Source of the DNA: Bradyrhizobium sp. AZCC 1693
GTDB lineage: Bacteria; Pseudomonadota; Alphaproteobacteria; Rhizobiales; Xanthobacteraceae
Direction of reading: 5' to 3'
DNA: 64,000 nucleotides
NCBI RefSeq assembly: GCF_036924745.1
Contig: NZ_JAZHSD010000001.1
Coordinates: 1,860,001 to 1,924,000, forward strand
Part shown: one piece after another, positions 25,037-33,150 of the stretch
Layout: every line of letters starts with the position of its first letter
Numbering within the stretch: position 1 is the first letter of the stretch
Made by a program: the position numbers and the translations under genes
Notes under the pieces: generated by a model
What the model saw: only the letters and a program-made list of their open reading frames with translations
What the model was told of the DNA's origin: nothing
Database searches by the model: none

Positions 25037-25780
25037 TTGCTCACCCATCCGACCCTCAATCAGCTCCATGATCTCGGCCTTCACGGCATGGCCAAGGCCT
25101 TCGCCGACATCGAAGCCGGCGGCGAGGCCGCAAGCCTCAGCCACGCCGAATGGCCGGCACTGCTGCTCGAACGCGAAGCGTCGCTACGACGCGACAAGCG
25201 GCTATCGAAGCGGCTGCAATACGCCAAGCTGCGCCAGCAGGCCTGTGTCGAGGACATCGACTATCGCGCCCCGCGTGGCCTCGACCGCAGCCTGCTGACG
25301 ATGCTGGCCGAAGGTGGATGGATCGACGACCACGCCAACCTGCTGATCTGCGGGCCCTCCGGCGTTGGCAAGAGCTGGCTTGCGTCTGCGCTCGGCAACA
25401 AGGCCTGCCGCGACAATCGCTCCGTGCTCTATCAGCGCGTCCCGCGGCTGTTCACCGATCTCGCTCTGGCGCGCGGCGACGGCCGCCACCCCCGTCTCCT
25501 GCGCGCGCTTGGTCGCGTCGATCTCCTCATTCTCGACGACTGGGGCCTCGAGCCGCTCGACGCCGCGGCCCGCCACGACCTCCTGGAGATCCTCGAGGAC
25601 CGCTACGGCCGCCGCTCCACTATCGTCACCAGCCAGCTCCCGGTCGATCAATGGCACGCGCTGATCGGCGACCCCACCTACGCCGACGCCGTCCTCGATC
25701 GCCTGGTCCATAACGCCCACCGGATTGATCTCAACGGGGAGAGCCTGCGGCGAACCCGCAAACCCGGCCGAAAGGCCTGA
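25037..25780 (+). CDS. istB: IstB ATPase helper of transposition
   Basis: A 247-residue AAA+ ATPase related to DnaC. Walker A is CGPSGVGKSWLASALG, Walker B is VDLLILDDWGLEPLDA and sensor STIVTSQLPVDQWHALIGD is present. It assembles on target DNA and stimulates IstA. Start is TTG 25037 after TAGGAGA, 11 bp after the istA stop. Because of the upstream +1 shift, a 797-codon istA-istB fused frame also covers it. The protein itself looks intact. Confidence 0.9.
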   Translation: MLTHPTLNQLHDLGLHGMAKAFADIEAGGEAASLSHAEWPALLLEREASLRRDKRLSKRLQYAKLRQQACVEDIDYRAPRGLDRSLLTMLAEGGWIDDHANLLICGPSGVGKSWLASALGNKACRDNRSVLYQRVPRLFTDLALARGDGRHPRLLRALGRVDLLILDDWGLEPLDAAARHDLLEILEDRYGRRSTIVTSQLPVDQWHALIGDPTYADAVLDRLVHNAHRIDLNGESLRRTRKPGRKA

Positions 25781-26117
25781 GCCAGTGGCGCTGTGGACAT
25801 GCCGCTACGCTTGGACAACGCGAAGGGCGTTGCCCACATGCCCACAGCAGAAGCAGCAGAAAACAGGCCGTCGAGCCGCGATTCAAGATTGACCACGCGG
25901 CGTCGCCGATGCCAGAACCAGACAGCCAGAACGCCTCGCGCCCCGGGCGACATCAAATCGGAAGGGTGGGCGAGATCATCTCGGAATCCTGGGCGAGATC
26001 AAATCGGTACACCCGGGCGAGATCATCGGAATCAGCACCGATGTTCACGTTGACTGACCTAGTGGGTACTTTTTTCAGCCGATACCGTCCGCGCTCTTTC
26101 AACAGAGGGACGGCGAA

Positions 26118-26354
26118 ATGAGAACAGTATTCATTGTTGCAACCATGATTGCCTTTACCGGCACCGCTCACGCTGGACTGCGTGACCGTTGCGCAGCCTC
26201 GTCAGGAGCAAGGTCAGGCCCAGCATTCAGTGCCTGTGTGTCCGCTGGCGTGGCCCGCGGCGAGGGGCGGGAGAACGGACCACGCCGAGAACGAGCCTTA
26301 GCTACAGCCGCAACAACCGTGCGGGCTGTAAGATGTCCGGCACATGCTGATTAG
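26118..26354 (+). CDS. small secreted protein
   Basis: A 78-residue protein with a signal peptide (VFIVATMIAFTGTAHAGLRD; cleavage after AHA) and a short mature part with two cysteines, then an Arg/Ala-rich tail. A ribosome site (AGAGGGACGGCG) precedes ATG. It is followed by a terminator, so it is its own transcript. Function unknown. Confidence 0.5.
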   Translation: MRTVFIVATMIAFTGTAHAGLRDRCAASSGARSGPAFSACVSAGVARGEGRENGPRRERALATAATTVRAVRCPAHAD

Positions 26355-26390
26355 TTTCTTTTCAAGCCTTTAGACGAACTCGGAAAAGAA

Positions 26391-26426
26391 CGAGGGCTCC
26401 ACCCAGGCAGTCCTCGACTTTTTTTA
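26391..26426 (+). terminator. rho-independent terminator
   Basis: Stem CGAGGGCT/AGTCCTCG (one G-T pair) with a CCACCCAGGC loop, followed by ACTTTTTTT. It ends the transcript of the secreted protein at 26118. Confidence 0.7.
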
Positions 26427-26447
26427 CTCCTCACAGAAAGATACCAG

Positions 26448-26663
26448 ATGAAATTCCTTCTTCCCGCCGCAGCTTTGTTGCTCGCATCCTCCCTCGCCTA
26501 CGCTCAGCAGCAGACCCCGCCGGAATGTTATGGGCTTTTCCCTGGAGCAAAGGGCAAAGCTTGTCGCGACAGGTCCTACAATGCGGTCCCCAGAGGTCAG
26601 ATGGACAATGCGTCCCGCCGCTCTCAACTGGAGGCCTGCGCCGATAAGCCCTCGAAGAAGTAA
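26448..26663 (+). CDS. small secreted cysteine-containing protein
   Basis: A 71-residue protein with a signal peptide (FLLPAAALLLASSLAYAQQQ; cleavage after AYA). The mature segment has three cysteines (PPECYGLF, GKACRDRSYN, LEACADKPSKK). It resembles the short periplasmic PsiF-like Cys-rich proteins in layout (K.CRDRSYN.V....MD), but the match is weak. A GAGGCC/GGCCTC hairpin follows at 26670. Confidence 0.55.
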   Translation: MKFLLPAAALLLASSLAYAQQQTPPECYGLFPGAKGKACRDRSYNAVPRGQMDNASRRSQLEACADKPSKK

Positions 26664-26840
26664 GAGGCCTTTACGGCCTCAGCCAATGCGCTGGGGCTTA
26701 TCCAGGAAATCTGCGCGGTTGCCGGTGGCGGCTTCCGCGTATTGGTCGATCGCGACGATAAGAGCCTGGACGTGCTGGTACACCAGCCTTGCCGGGCGGC
26801 GAGACGGCGGGTTCGGCCAGCGACTTCAGCCAAGGGTCGG

Positions 26841-27095
26841 TCACCGACTCGTCGTACCATTTGGGAGCCACCACTTGCGGCCTCCCAGCACTCTACGCTC
26901 CGGTGGCTGTTCTTTCTTGAGCTGGTCCCGCTGCTCGCAAAGCCCGTCGATTTTTGCGAGCATTCTGCCGAGCAGCAGTTCAGCCGAGGCCGTTGAGATA
27001 CCGGCCCGCTGCGGTGAGAGGATGTCCTTGCGCTGGCGCCCGACCTGGACGCGCATGCGTTCGATTTCAGCCCTGACAAAGTCGAGGTCCGGCAT
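26841..27095 (-). CDS. small helical hypothetical protein
   Basis: An 84-residue protein, MPDLDFVRAEIERMRVQVGR then AGISTASAELLLGRMLAKID and QRDQLKKEQ: amphipathic helices with coiled-coil spacing and a basic tail. It is likely genuine because hydrophobic periodicity is regular and no overlapping gene explains the frame. It is divergent from the CD-NTase gene 135 bp away. Role unknown; whether it belongs to the defence locus is open. Confidence 0.45.
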   Translation of the reverse strand: MPDLDFVRAEIERMRVQVGRQRKDILSPQRAGISTASAELLLGRMLAKIDGLCEQRDQLKKEQPPERRVLGGRKWWLPNGTTSR

Positions 27096-27229
27096 GGTCC
27101 GCCCGGCGAAATGTGATGCGCCGGACTAGAACAACAAAACGGGAACATCGAGTCAATGGGGATTAGGATGGAACTTCGCTTCCATCCTTGGTTGCGCCAT
27201 GTATGCTCCAGCACTTTCCCGGATCAGCC

Positions 27230-28108
27230 ATGCCCTACACAATTGCCGACTCTTTCCAGCGGTTCAAATCGAACCTCGAAATCACTAACCCACAGACGAC
27301 GATTGTCTCTGTGCGCCAGCAGAACATCCGCAAGGTGCTGGCCAATGACTTCCAGATCGTGGACGACTTTCTGACCGGCTCGTACGCCCGCTCTACGATG
27401 ATCGCGCCGTTGGCCGAGGCTGACATCGACATTTTTATTTGTCTCCACCCCACCTACTTCAACGCCTTCAATGGCTCAAACGGCGGCCCCGCCGGCTTGC
27501 TCGATCGCGTGAAGAATTCCCTGCGCAAGACCTACACCACTACGCCGAATATGAGCCGGAACGGACAGGCGGTGACGATCAGGTTTTCGGATTTCGTTGT
27601 GGATGTGGTCGTTGGCTTCAAGCGGAATGTTGACGGATACATCATCGCGAACTCGGTCAATAACTTCTGGCTGGAAACCGACCCGAAGAAGCACGTGGAG
27701 ATCTTCAGCCAGGCCAATAAAACGCATGGCGGAAATCTCGTTCCGCTCATTAAAATGATCAAGGGCTGGAACAAGGGCAACGGCTCGTTCTTCCGCTCTT
27801 TCCACCTCGAAGTGCTTGCGCTTGAAGCATTGCACGGCGTCACCATCACGGACTTTCCGTCCGGCATGAGGTTCTTTTTCCAAAAGGCCCAATCGCTGGT
27901 TAGGGGTAAGAACCTGGACCCTGCCGGCTACGGCGACGACATCGGCCGCTACATCACCCAAGCCACGGTTGACGAAGCGTCCCGCAAATTCCAAGGCGCG
28001 TTCAATTCGGCGGCGGCTGCCGAGCAATACGCCAACCGCAATCAAATTCCCCAAGCCATTGAAATATGGCGTCACCTCATCCCAAACTATTTCCCCGCCT
28101 ATGGCTGA
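27230..28108 (+). CDS. CD-NTase (SMODS-type oligonucleotide cyclase) of a CBASS-like locus
   Basis: A 292-residue polymerase-beta-like nucleotidyltransferase. The active site has GSYARSTMIAPL (G50, S51) followed by ADIDIF (D65, D67) and the third acidic residue D125 in DFVVDVVVGF; LIKMIKGWNK belongs to the OAS-like core. Such enzymes sense phage infection and make a cyclic nucleotide signal. ATG 27230 starts at the family consensus. Its stop overlaps the start of the SLATT gene by 8 bp, a coupled synthase-effector pair. The actual nucleotide product cannot be read from sequence. Confidence 0.88.
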   Translation: MPYTIADSFQRFKSNLEITNPQTTIVSVRQQNIRKVLANDFQIVDDFLTGSYARSTMIAPLAEADIDIFICLHPTYFNAFNGSNGGPAGLLDRVKNSLRKTYTTTPNMSRNGQAVTIRFSDFVVDVVVGFKRNVDGYIIANSVNNFWLETDPKKHVEIFSQANKTHGGNLVPLIKMIKGWNKGNGSFFRSFHLEVLALEALHGVTITDFPSGMRFFFQKAQSLVRGKNLDPAGYGDDIGRYITQATVDEASRKFQGAFNSAAAAEQYANRNQIPQAIEIWRHLIPNYFPAYG

Positions 28109-28748
28109 TGTAGCAACAAGCGACCGCCCGCCGTCGAAAGTGCGGGACGAAGTCATCCTTGAGGCTCAGCGCCTTGAGGAGCGGACGGGAGATTCCGCCA
28201 AAGGGCACCACGTCGCGGCAGAAGGATGGGAGAAGCGCGGGTTTCGACTCGGCCTGCCCACAGCGCTCATATCCGGCGTCACCAGTTTGGCAGTGTTCGC
28301 GCAGGCATCGAAGGATATTTGGTGGGTTGGCTTCATCGCAGTCGGCCTTTCCATCCTTGTCACCATTCTCACAACCCTCACGACCTTTCTCAATCCCAAT
28401 GAGAAGGAAAACGCCCACATCACCGCAGCGCACGCTTACGACCGGCTCAATAACGACGCCCGGATGTTCAGCACGATTGAGTGCTGGAGAGACAACGCGA
28501 CCGAGGAGGCGTTGACCGCGAAGCTGTTTGAGCTAGTCGAACGGAGGAACAAGCTCAATGCGGACAGCCCGCAGATACCGCCGTGGGCTTGGGCGAAGGC
28601 TCAAGAGCGTATCAAAAAGGGCGAGACCACTTTTGCGGTCGACAAGAAGCCTGAGTCAGCACCGGTCGAGAATACTCCCCCAAAGCAGCTTACGTTCTCT
28701 CATGGCCGAACGAAGACAGTCGTGGTCAACAAAAAGCTGGAGAAGTGA
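28101..28748 (+). CDS. SLATT-domain two-helix membrane effector
   Basis: A 215-residue protein. Residues 13-48 form a charged helix, 49-68 and 73-97 are membrane helices (LGLPTALISGVTSLAVF; WVGFIAVGLSILVTILTTLT), and 98-165 are a cytosolic helical segment (FLNPNEKENAHITAAHAYDR, LFELVERRNKLNADSP). This layout is that of SLATT effectors, predicted to open pores when a CD-NTase signal binds, killing the infected cell. It overlaps the CD-NTase gene by 8 bp. The tail of about 45 residues is basic and low-complexity. Confidence 0.85.
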   Translation: MADVATSDRPPSKVRDEVILEAQRLEERTGDSAKGHHVAAEGWEKRGFRLGLPTALISGVTSLAVFAQASKDIWWVGFIAVGLSILVTILTTLTTFLNPNEKENAHITAAHAYDRLNNDARMFSTIECWRDNATEEALTAKLFELVERRNKLNADSPQIPPWAWAKAQERIKKGETTFAVDKKPESAPVENTPPKQLTFSHGRTKTVVVNKKLEK

Positions 28749-28958
28749 TCAGTCGAACCTCATATGCGCAGGCCATGGCACCAGCTCTACCGGCAGCCGC
28801 TTTGTTGCTGCTGGCGCGGTCACGCGCGCAGCCTTCGCCTTATGCTTCACGGGCGGAGTAAACCCTTTCAACTCCTCTTCTAGGCGAGCGACATGCATAT
28901 CGTTCTCGCCGAACTCTTCGAGCAGCAGGCAGAGTTGCCGGTCATCACGCTTTTTCAT
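28749..28958 (-). CDS. small basic hypothetical protein
   Basis: A 69-residue frame (MKKRDDRQLCLLLEEFGEND, VARLEEELKGFTPPVKH, then an Ala/Lys/Arg-rich tail). It converges on the SLATT gene and abuts its stop without overlap. Helical N-terminus with acidic-hydrophobic periodicity; no family recognised. It may be real but support is limited. Confidence 0.35.
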   Translation of the reverse strand: MKKRDDRQLCLLLEEFGENDMHVARLEEELKGFTPPVKHKAKAARVTAPAATKRLPVELVPWPAHMRFD

Positions 28959-29091
28959 GCCCTCTTCCCCAGCAGCTCATCACTCCTTTGCCGGGCCTCC
29001 ACCAAACCGAAATCTCATAATGTTCTCAAGGGAATAGGAAACATGCGTTATCTCCACACAATACCGCGCATCTGGATCTTCGAACGCGTCA

Positions 29092-29301
29092 CTAATCGAT
29101 CTTAAAAAACAAAACTGGACTAACGTTCAACGCAATTGCCAACTGTTCGAGAGCGTCAACTGTGGGCGAGTTCTCTTCACGTTCTATCATCCCAACATAG
29201 TTCCGATTTAGATTAGCGCGATCCGCAAGCTCCTCCTGTGTGAGGCCGCTTTGCTTCCGAAGCCTTCTAAGATTCCGAGCTACCGTCCGCCGCAGTTTCA
29301 T
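29092..29301 (-). CDS. XRE-family transcriptional regulator
   Basis: A 69-residue Cro/CI-type helix-turn-helix protein: LRRLRKQSGLTQEELADRAN then LNRNYVGMIEREENSPTVDA and LEQLAIALNVSPVLFF. It is essentially one HTH domain with no ligand domain. It is divergent from 29397-29843 and the two share a 16-bp palindrome, so it probably represses that promoter and its own. The start at ATG 29301 leaves the canonical domain. Confidence 0.85.
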   Translation of the reverse strand: MKLRRTVARNLRRLRKQSGLTQEELADRANLNRNYVGMIEREENSPTVDALEQLAIALNVSPVLFFKID

Positions 29302-29335
29302 GCGGCAAGACGGCATCAACAGTTGCACTTACTCC

Positions 29336-29351
29336 ACCTAGTATACTAGGT
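29336..29351. promoter_or_regulatory. 16-bp palindrome, probable XRE operator
   Basis: ACCTAGTATACTAGGT is a perfect inverted repeat located 34 bp upstream of the XRE start and 45 bp upstream of the divergent gene. TATACT inside it resembles a -10 box, so binding would block transcription. Confidence 0.6.
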
Positions 29352-29396
29352 ATTACACGAGTGTGCTTATCGTATCCTGAGCTATGGATTCGGCAG

Positions 29397-29843
29397 ATGC
29401 CTGGTCGAGGAATTCCGCCTATCGAGCCCTTCGTCGAGCGAACTGAGCTTGGACGGAACGGGGCTGGCGCGCGAACGTATCGATTTGGATACAGACTAGA
29501 AGGAACGAAGGACGTTCTATCTGTGATAGATATTCCTGCAAAAGCGGTCGAATTTGCACTAACAGATGGTCTTTCGCTGGCGGTTAAAATGACCCCTACA
29601 GGGCACGTCTGTCCGATTCTTAACGGCCGTAACGAGCCCGAAATTGCATCTAGTGCCGTTTGGGCCAATACAACTATCGACTGCTTAGTGGCGCAGGCTC
29701 TAAGCTCGGAGAACCTTCGTCTTGAAGAAGCCGGAAGCGCCGAACTTAGCATTCTCCAACAGCAGCTAGAACGCGCGACCAGCCTCGTGAAGAGGACTAT
29801 TGAACGTCTGACAAATCCGAGCGAGGGCATTTCCGAAAACTAA
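29397..29843 (+). CDS. hypothetical protein divergent from the XRE regulator
   Basis: A 148-residue soluble protein. Its N-terminal two-thirds are strand-rich (TYRFGYRLEGTKDVLSVIDI, LAVKMTPTGHVCPIL) and a C-terminal coiled coil (LSILQQQLERATSLVKRTIE) follows. ATG 29397 is chosen because the longer frame begins inside the promoter region. I do not recognise the family. Position and the shared palindrome suggest it is the regulated partner of the XRE protein, possibly a toxin-antitoxin-like or phage-derived pair. Confidence 0.5.
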   Translation: MPGRGIPPIEPFVERTELGRNGAGARTYRFGYRLEGTKDVLSVIDIPAKAVEFALTDGLSLAVKMTPTGHVCPILNGRNEPEIASSAVWANTTIDCLVAQALSSENLRLEEAGSAELSILQQQLERATSLVKRTIERLTNPSEGISEN

Positions 29844-29897
29844 GCTTTGCCGCCGCCCTGTCTTCTACGAGCCTTGGCAGATCTTTTTGGTAATAGC

Positions 29898-30149
29898 CTA
29901 ATTGGGGTTTCGCGGCGCTCTGCATGAAGGTGCCTTTGCCGCCCGGCTCGCCCGCCGGAAATCCGCGTCACCATCCAGAAACGCCTCCAGCATGAACGGC
30001 ACCAGATCGGCCACTTCTTCGCGGCTGCCGTAGGTCTCGGCGTAGAAATCGGCGTAGTCTCGCAGCCGCGCAGCGAGATTGGGCGACAATGTCGTGCTGA
30101 TCTTGACCGGGGTGCGGTCTGGCAGTTTCGAGAGCTTCATCGGGGTCAT
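29898..30149 (-). CDS. DUF2274 protein following trbI
   Basis: An 83-residue protein (MTPMKLSKLPDRTPVKISTT, LSPNLAARLRDYADFYAETY, then VADLVPFMLEAFLDGDADF). It is a ribbon-helix-helix-like small protein of the DUF2274 family that regularly closes trb operons in ICEs. Its ATG overlaps the trbI stop (ATGA), so it is translated last in the transfer operon. Role unknown; a DNA-binding or regulatory function is plausible. Confidence 0.8.
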   Translation of the reverse strand: MTPMKLSKLPDRTPVKISTTLSPNLAARLRDYADFYAETYGSREEVADLVPFMLEAFLDGDADFRRASRAAKAPSCRAPRNPN

Positions 30150-31423
30150 CTCGTTTTCGCGACAGTCTGAAACTCCCGATAGGGTTTCAGCGCCAGGTCC
30201 TTTGAGACAATCACGCGCAACGGCCAGCCCGGCCGTACGGTAATGGTTGGCTGAACATCAAGTTCTCGCTCGACTAGTCGCTGACCGGCGCGATTGGTGG
30301 TTTGTTGAATGCTCTCACGCAACGCCTTGACGAGATCGCCCTCATCGTTACCAAGTGAGAGCTGCGTCCCGACACCAAGAAGAGTCGCGAGGCCAATTCC
30401 CTTGAGCAGTTGCCACGTATGGAAATCAACTTCGTCCTCGAGACCGGCATAGCCCGCTACGTCGGTCGCCGGTAGATTCTCTATGACGATTGAATTGCCG
30501 TTCGGCAAGATCAGCCGCGTCCACACCACCAGCGCACGCTTCTGTCCAAAGGCAACGACACTGTCGTATTTGCCAAACAGCCGTGTTCCCTGTGGGATCA
30601 GGAGATGTTCACCGGTCACCGTGTCGTAGACGTTCTCGGTCACTTGAGCGATCGTCGATCCAGGCAGATCAGAATTCAAGCCAGTGATCAGGCTCGCCGG
30701 AATGATCGATCCCGCCATGATCGCGAAAGGCGACGGCGCGGCTGCGAGGGCGTGCGGGTTGGTGGTTTCCTTGTCGGCTTTGGCGCTAACAAAGGCGAGC
30801 TTGCGCGCCTGAGACGATGGAATAATTTCACTGGACCGATCGTTCAGGCCTTGGGCCTTTGCAAGGAGATCAGATGCCATTGGAGCATTGTCGGCGGGTG
30901 CCGGGCGAAATGCCGAAGGCTGCTCAGCGGTTGTGACCGCAGCCACCGCCTGCTTGCGTCGGTCCTGCTTGTCGGACAGGCGAAACAGCAGGCCCGACTC
31001 CTTGGCCTGCTGCGCAATACGGGCCTGGCGGATGCGCTCCGCCCTCTCAACGTCCTGCTCCGGGTTAGCCTGAAACGGCGTTTCGGATGGGCTTGCCCCT
31101 AGTTTCTTCTCACTCTCGGCGAAGGCGCGACCGACATCGCCGGGCGACGGTGGGCCAAGTTTTGGTGTCAAGTCCTGATAGGATTTAGGCAGCTTTGTGA
31201 GCCCGTCGGCCGTCTGCTTGCGGTCGGTATTGTACAATTCGGTTCGTTCGGTGGGTTTGAACATCCGAGGCGGACTGAGCGCGATGATCATCGCACCCGC
31301 GATGAACAACGCGGCGACTGCGCAGCCAATCATGAGGGTGCGTTTGTTTAGACGACGGATCGGCCGCGGCCTTGCCCGCAATTCCAGCCGTTCCGGTGGC
31401 ACCTTGTCGGAATCCTCGGTCAC
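30146..31423 (-). CDS. trbI: TrbI, type IV secretion core-complex protein (VirB10-like)
   Basis: A 425-residue inner-to-outer-membrane bridge. It has a short cytosolic head, one membrane helix (TLMIGCAVAALFIAGAMIIA), a proline- and charge-rich periplasmic stretch, and the C-terminal VirB10 beta domain (AGSIIPASLITGLNSDLPGS, LLIPQGTRLFGKYDS). It forms the outer channel with TrbG and TrbF. The 4-bp overlap with trbG indicates coupled translation. Confidence 0.93.
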   Translation of the reverse strand: MTEDSDKVPPERLELRARPRPIRRLNKRTLMIGCAVAALFIAGAMIIALSPPRMFKPTERTELYNTDRKQTADGLTKLPKSYQDLTPKLGPPSPGDVGRAFAESEKKLGASPSETPFQANPEQDVERAERIRQARIAQQAKESGLLFRLSDKQDRRKQAVAAVTTAEQPSAFRPAPADNAPMASDLLAKAQGLNDRSSEIIPSSQARKLAFVSAKADKETTNPHALAAAPSPFAIMAGSIIPASLITGLNSDLPGSTIAQVTENVYDTVTGEHLLIPQGTRLFGKYDSVVAFGQKRALVVWTRLILPNGNSIVIENLPATDVAGYAGLEDEVDFHTWQLLKGIGLATLLGVGTQLSLGNDEGDLVKALRESIQQTTNRAGQRLVERELDVQPTITVRPGWPLRVIVSKDLALKPYREFQTVAKTR

Positions 31424-32445
31424 GATGCGCCTCCGGTGCTGAAGATCTGTGAGACCGGGCGCGCATCGGTGCGGATGATCCGGACCGTGCGCTGGGGATT
31501 CTCGCCAAGGCGAAGCTCGGCGGCGCCGAACATCCGGTCGACGATGTAGTAGGAACCTCGCACGCGATAATTGACGAGGTTAGGCCGGCCATCGGCGCCG
31601 GCGATGAACAGCGGCGGCGCTTCGCCTTGGGAGAGGCCCGACGGCATCTGAATGAAGACTTTATGGCCATCGTCGAACGCCCGCAACGGCCGCCATGGCG
31701 GATCGTCCCCCTCGATACGGTAGCGGAAGTTCAAGCTGTCCAGCCGCACGCCGCGATCAGCAACACGTTGCTCGGTTTCCAGCGCCGCCTGATTCTGCTT
31801 GTGAAGTGCGACCAGACTGTCGGTCGGATAGGTCCAGGAGATTGAAGCCATGTAGGTCTGCTTGGTGGAGACGAGCTCGAGGTGGTAGGTGCGTCGGTCG
31901 GTTAGCACCACGAGATTGGTCTGAATGTCCGGCAGCGTCGGCTTGACCAGGATATGAACCCGCCGTGTGCTCCCCTGCCCGCTTATGGTGTCAGCGATGA
32001 CCCAGCGCACTGTGTCGCCAGTCGAGACATCGATCAGCTCTTCGGCTGGCTGCAGCACGATGGTGGAGACCTTCTCCGGGCTGAGGTAGAGCCGATAGAG
32101 CGCGCCTTCGGTCCAGGGATAGACCTGAATGGCATTGATATAGCCTGCCCGGGTCGGCTCGATCCGCGCGGCCTTGTTGGCATTGGCAATGGCCTGCTCT
32201 GGCGGAACCTTCTCGCCTTTCTTGCCTTTGGTCGGCCAAGGCTTGAGTTGGCCAGGCAGAGGCAACACCTTGGGTATCTCCACAATCTCGACCGGCTTAG
32301 GCGGATCAGCCTCCGGAAGAGCCTTCTCAAAACTCAACTCGTCATACGGCGCCTCGATATTCAATTTCGTGGCGCAGCCCCCAAGTGCGAGCGCCAACGC
32401 GAGAATGCTCACCGACGCGCAGCTCTTCATGGCAAAGGACATCAT
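31420..32445 (-). CDS. trbG: TrbG, outer-membrane lipoprotein of the mating channel (VirB9-like)
   Basis: A 341-residue protein with a lipoprotein signal (ILALALALGGC, lipobox Cys). It contains the VirB9/CagX beta-sandwich (VYPWTEGALYRLYLSPEKVS, LVVLTDRRTYHLELVSTKQT) and the C-terminal LPSGLSQGEAPPLF-like block. It sits in the outer membrane and contacts TrbI. Overlaps trbF by 4 bp. Confidence 0.93.
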   Translation of the reverse strand: MMSFAMKSCASVSILALALALGGCATKLNIEAPYDELSFEKALPEADPPKPVEIVEIPKVLPLPGQLKPWPTKGKKGEKVPPEQAIANANKAARIEPTRAGYINAIQVYPWTEGALYRLYLSPEKVSTIVLQPAEELIDVSTGDTVRWVIADTISGQGSTRRVHILVKPTLPDIQTNLVVLTDRRTYHLELVSTKQTYMASISWTYPTDSLVALHKQNQAALETEQRVADRGVRLDSLNFRYRIEGDDPPWRPLRAFDDGHKVFIQMPSGLSQGEAPPLFIAGADGRPNLVNYRVRGSYYIVDRMFGAAELRLGENPQRTVRIIRTDARPVSQIFSTGGAS

Positions 32446-33146
32446 TTTGCGTCTCCGATCAGGTCGCGCGACCAGTTGAGGGAATGAACGTAGAGACCTA
32501 GCGGGTTTTTCCGTAACGTCTCGGCGCTGGTTGGAGGTTTCAGGATGACTGTCACTACGCCGGTGAAGCGCTCGGTCTTTGCGACCGCGCCGTTCTCGTA
32601 GGTGCTCTCCTTCCAGCGAATCTCGAAACTGTCTCCGGATGCACGGACGACGGAGATCACGTCGGCGGTCGCCGTTTTTGCGCCGATCTTGGTAAAGGGG
32701 TCGGCTTCGCGGGCGTACTCGTTAAGAGCCTGCGCCCCGCGATCGGTGACAAAGTCATACGCCCGAAGCCAGTTCGTTCGCACGATGACCGGGTCAATCG
32801 GCAGCGAGCGGACGTTTTCGACGAAGCGCGCCAGGAAGTGCGCGATCTGGGCATCGGACGGCTGGTAGGTCTCAAATGCCGGACCGACCGCGCGCACCTC
32901 GCCGAGGCGATCAACCTCGACCACATAAGGCACAATGCTGGACCGGCCGATCACCGTTGAGAGCGTGAGACCCAACACAGTTGAAAGCGCTGTAGCGGCC
33001 AGAGCGGCAAGCCGCCAGTTGCTGGCCTGGACACGGGCCGAGCCCAACCGATCGTCCCAGACCTGCTGCGCCTTCTGATAGGGCGTGACCGGCTCGGGCG
33101 TATTGCCATAGCGAACCGATGGGCGGTGGTAGGGATGAGACGCCAT
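32442..33146 (-). CDS. trbF: TrbF, VirB8-like assembly factor
   Basis: A 234-residue bitopic inner-membrane protein. Residues about 35-60 form a membrane helix (ALAATALSTVLGLTLSTVIG), and the periplasmic part is the NTF2-like VirB8 domain (VIRTNWLRAYDFVTDRGAQA, FTGVVTVILKPPTSAETLRK NPLGLYV). It nucleates the secretion core. ATG 33146 (MASHPYHR) is preferred to the longer frame, which would extend into trbL. Confidence 0.92.
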   Translation of the reverse strand: MASHPYHRPSVRYGNTPEPVTPYQKAQQVWDDRLGSARVQASNWRLAALAATALSTVLGLTLSTVIGRSSIVPYVVEVDRLGEVRAVGPAFETYQPSDAQIAHFLARFVENVRSLPIDPVIVRTNWLRAYDFVTDRGAQALNEYAREADPFTKIGAKTATADVISVVRASGDSFEIRWKESTYENGAVAKTERFTGVVTVILKPPTSAETLRKNPLGLYVHSLNWSRDLIGDAK

Positions 33147-33150
33147 ACCG

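Larger units (their letters stand above)
23283..26037 (+). mobile_element. complete IS21-family insertion sequence
   Basis: Terminal inverted repeats TGCTGATTCCG (23283) and CGGAATCAGCA (ending 26037) enclose istA and istB. CCGATG flanks both ends (23277-23282, 26038-26043) as a 6-bp target duplication. Both ends also carry multiple internal TGATSTCGCCC-type repeats every 20-30 bp (left 23297-23400, right 25945-26025 inverted), the multiple transposase-binding sites characteristic of IS21. An intact duplication means a recent single insertion. Confidence 0.92.

Noticed and set aside
26624..27214. 196-codon minus-strand frame
   Set aside because: It overlaps the better supported 84-residue frame (26841-27095) and shows Ser/Arg-rich shadow composition.
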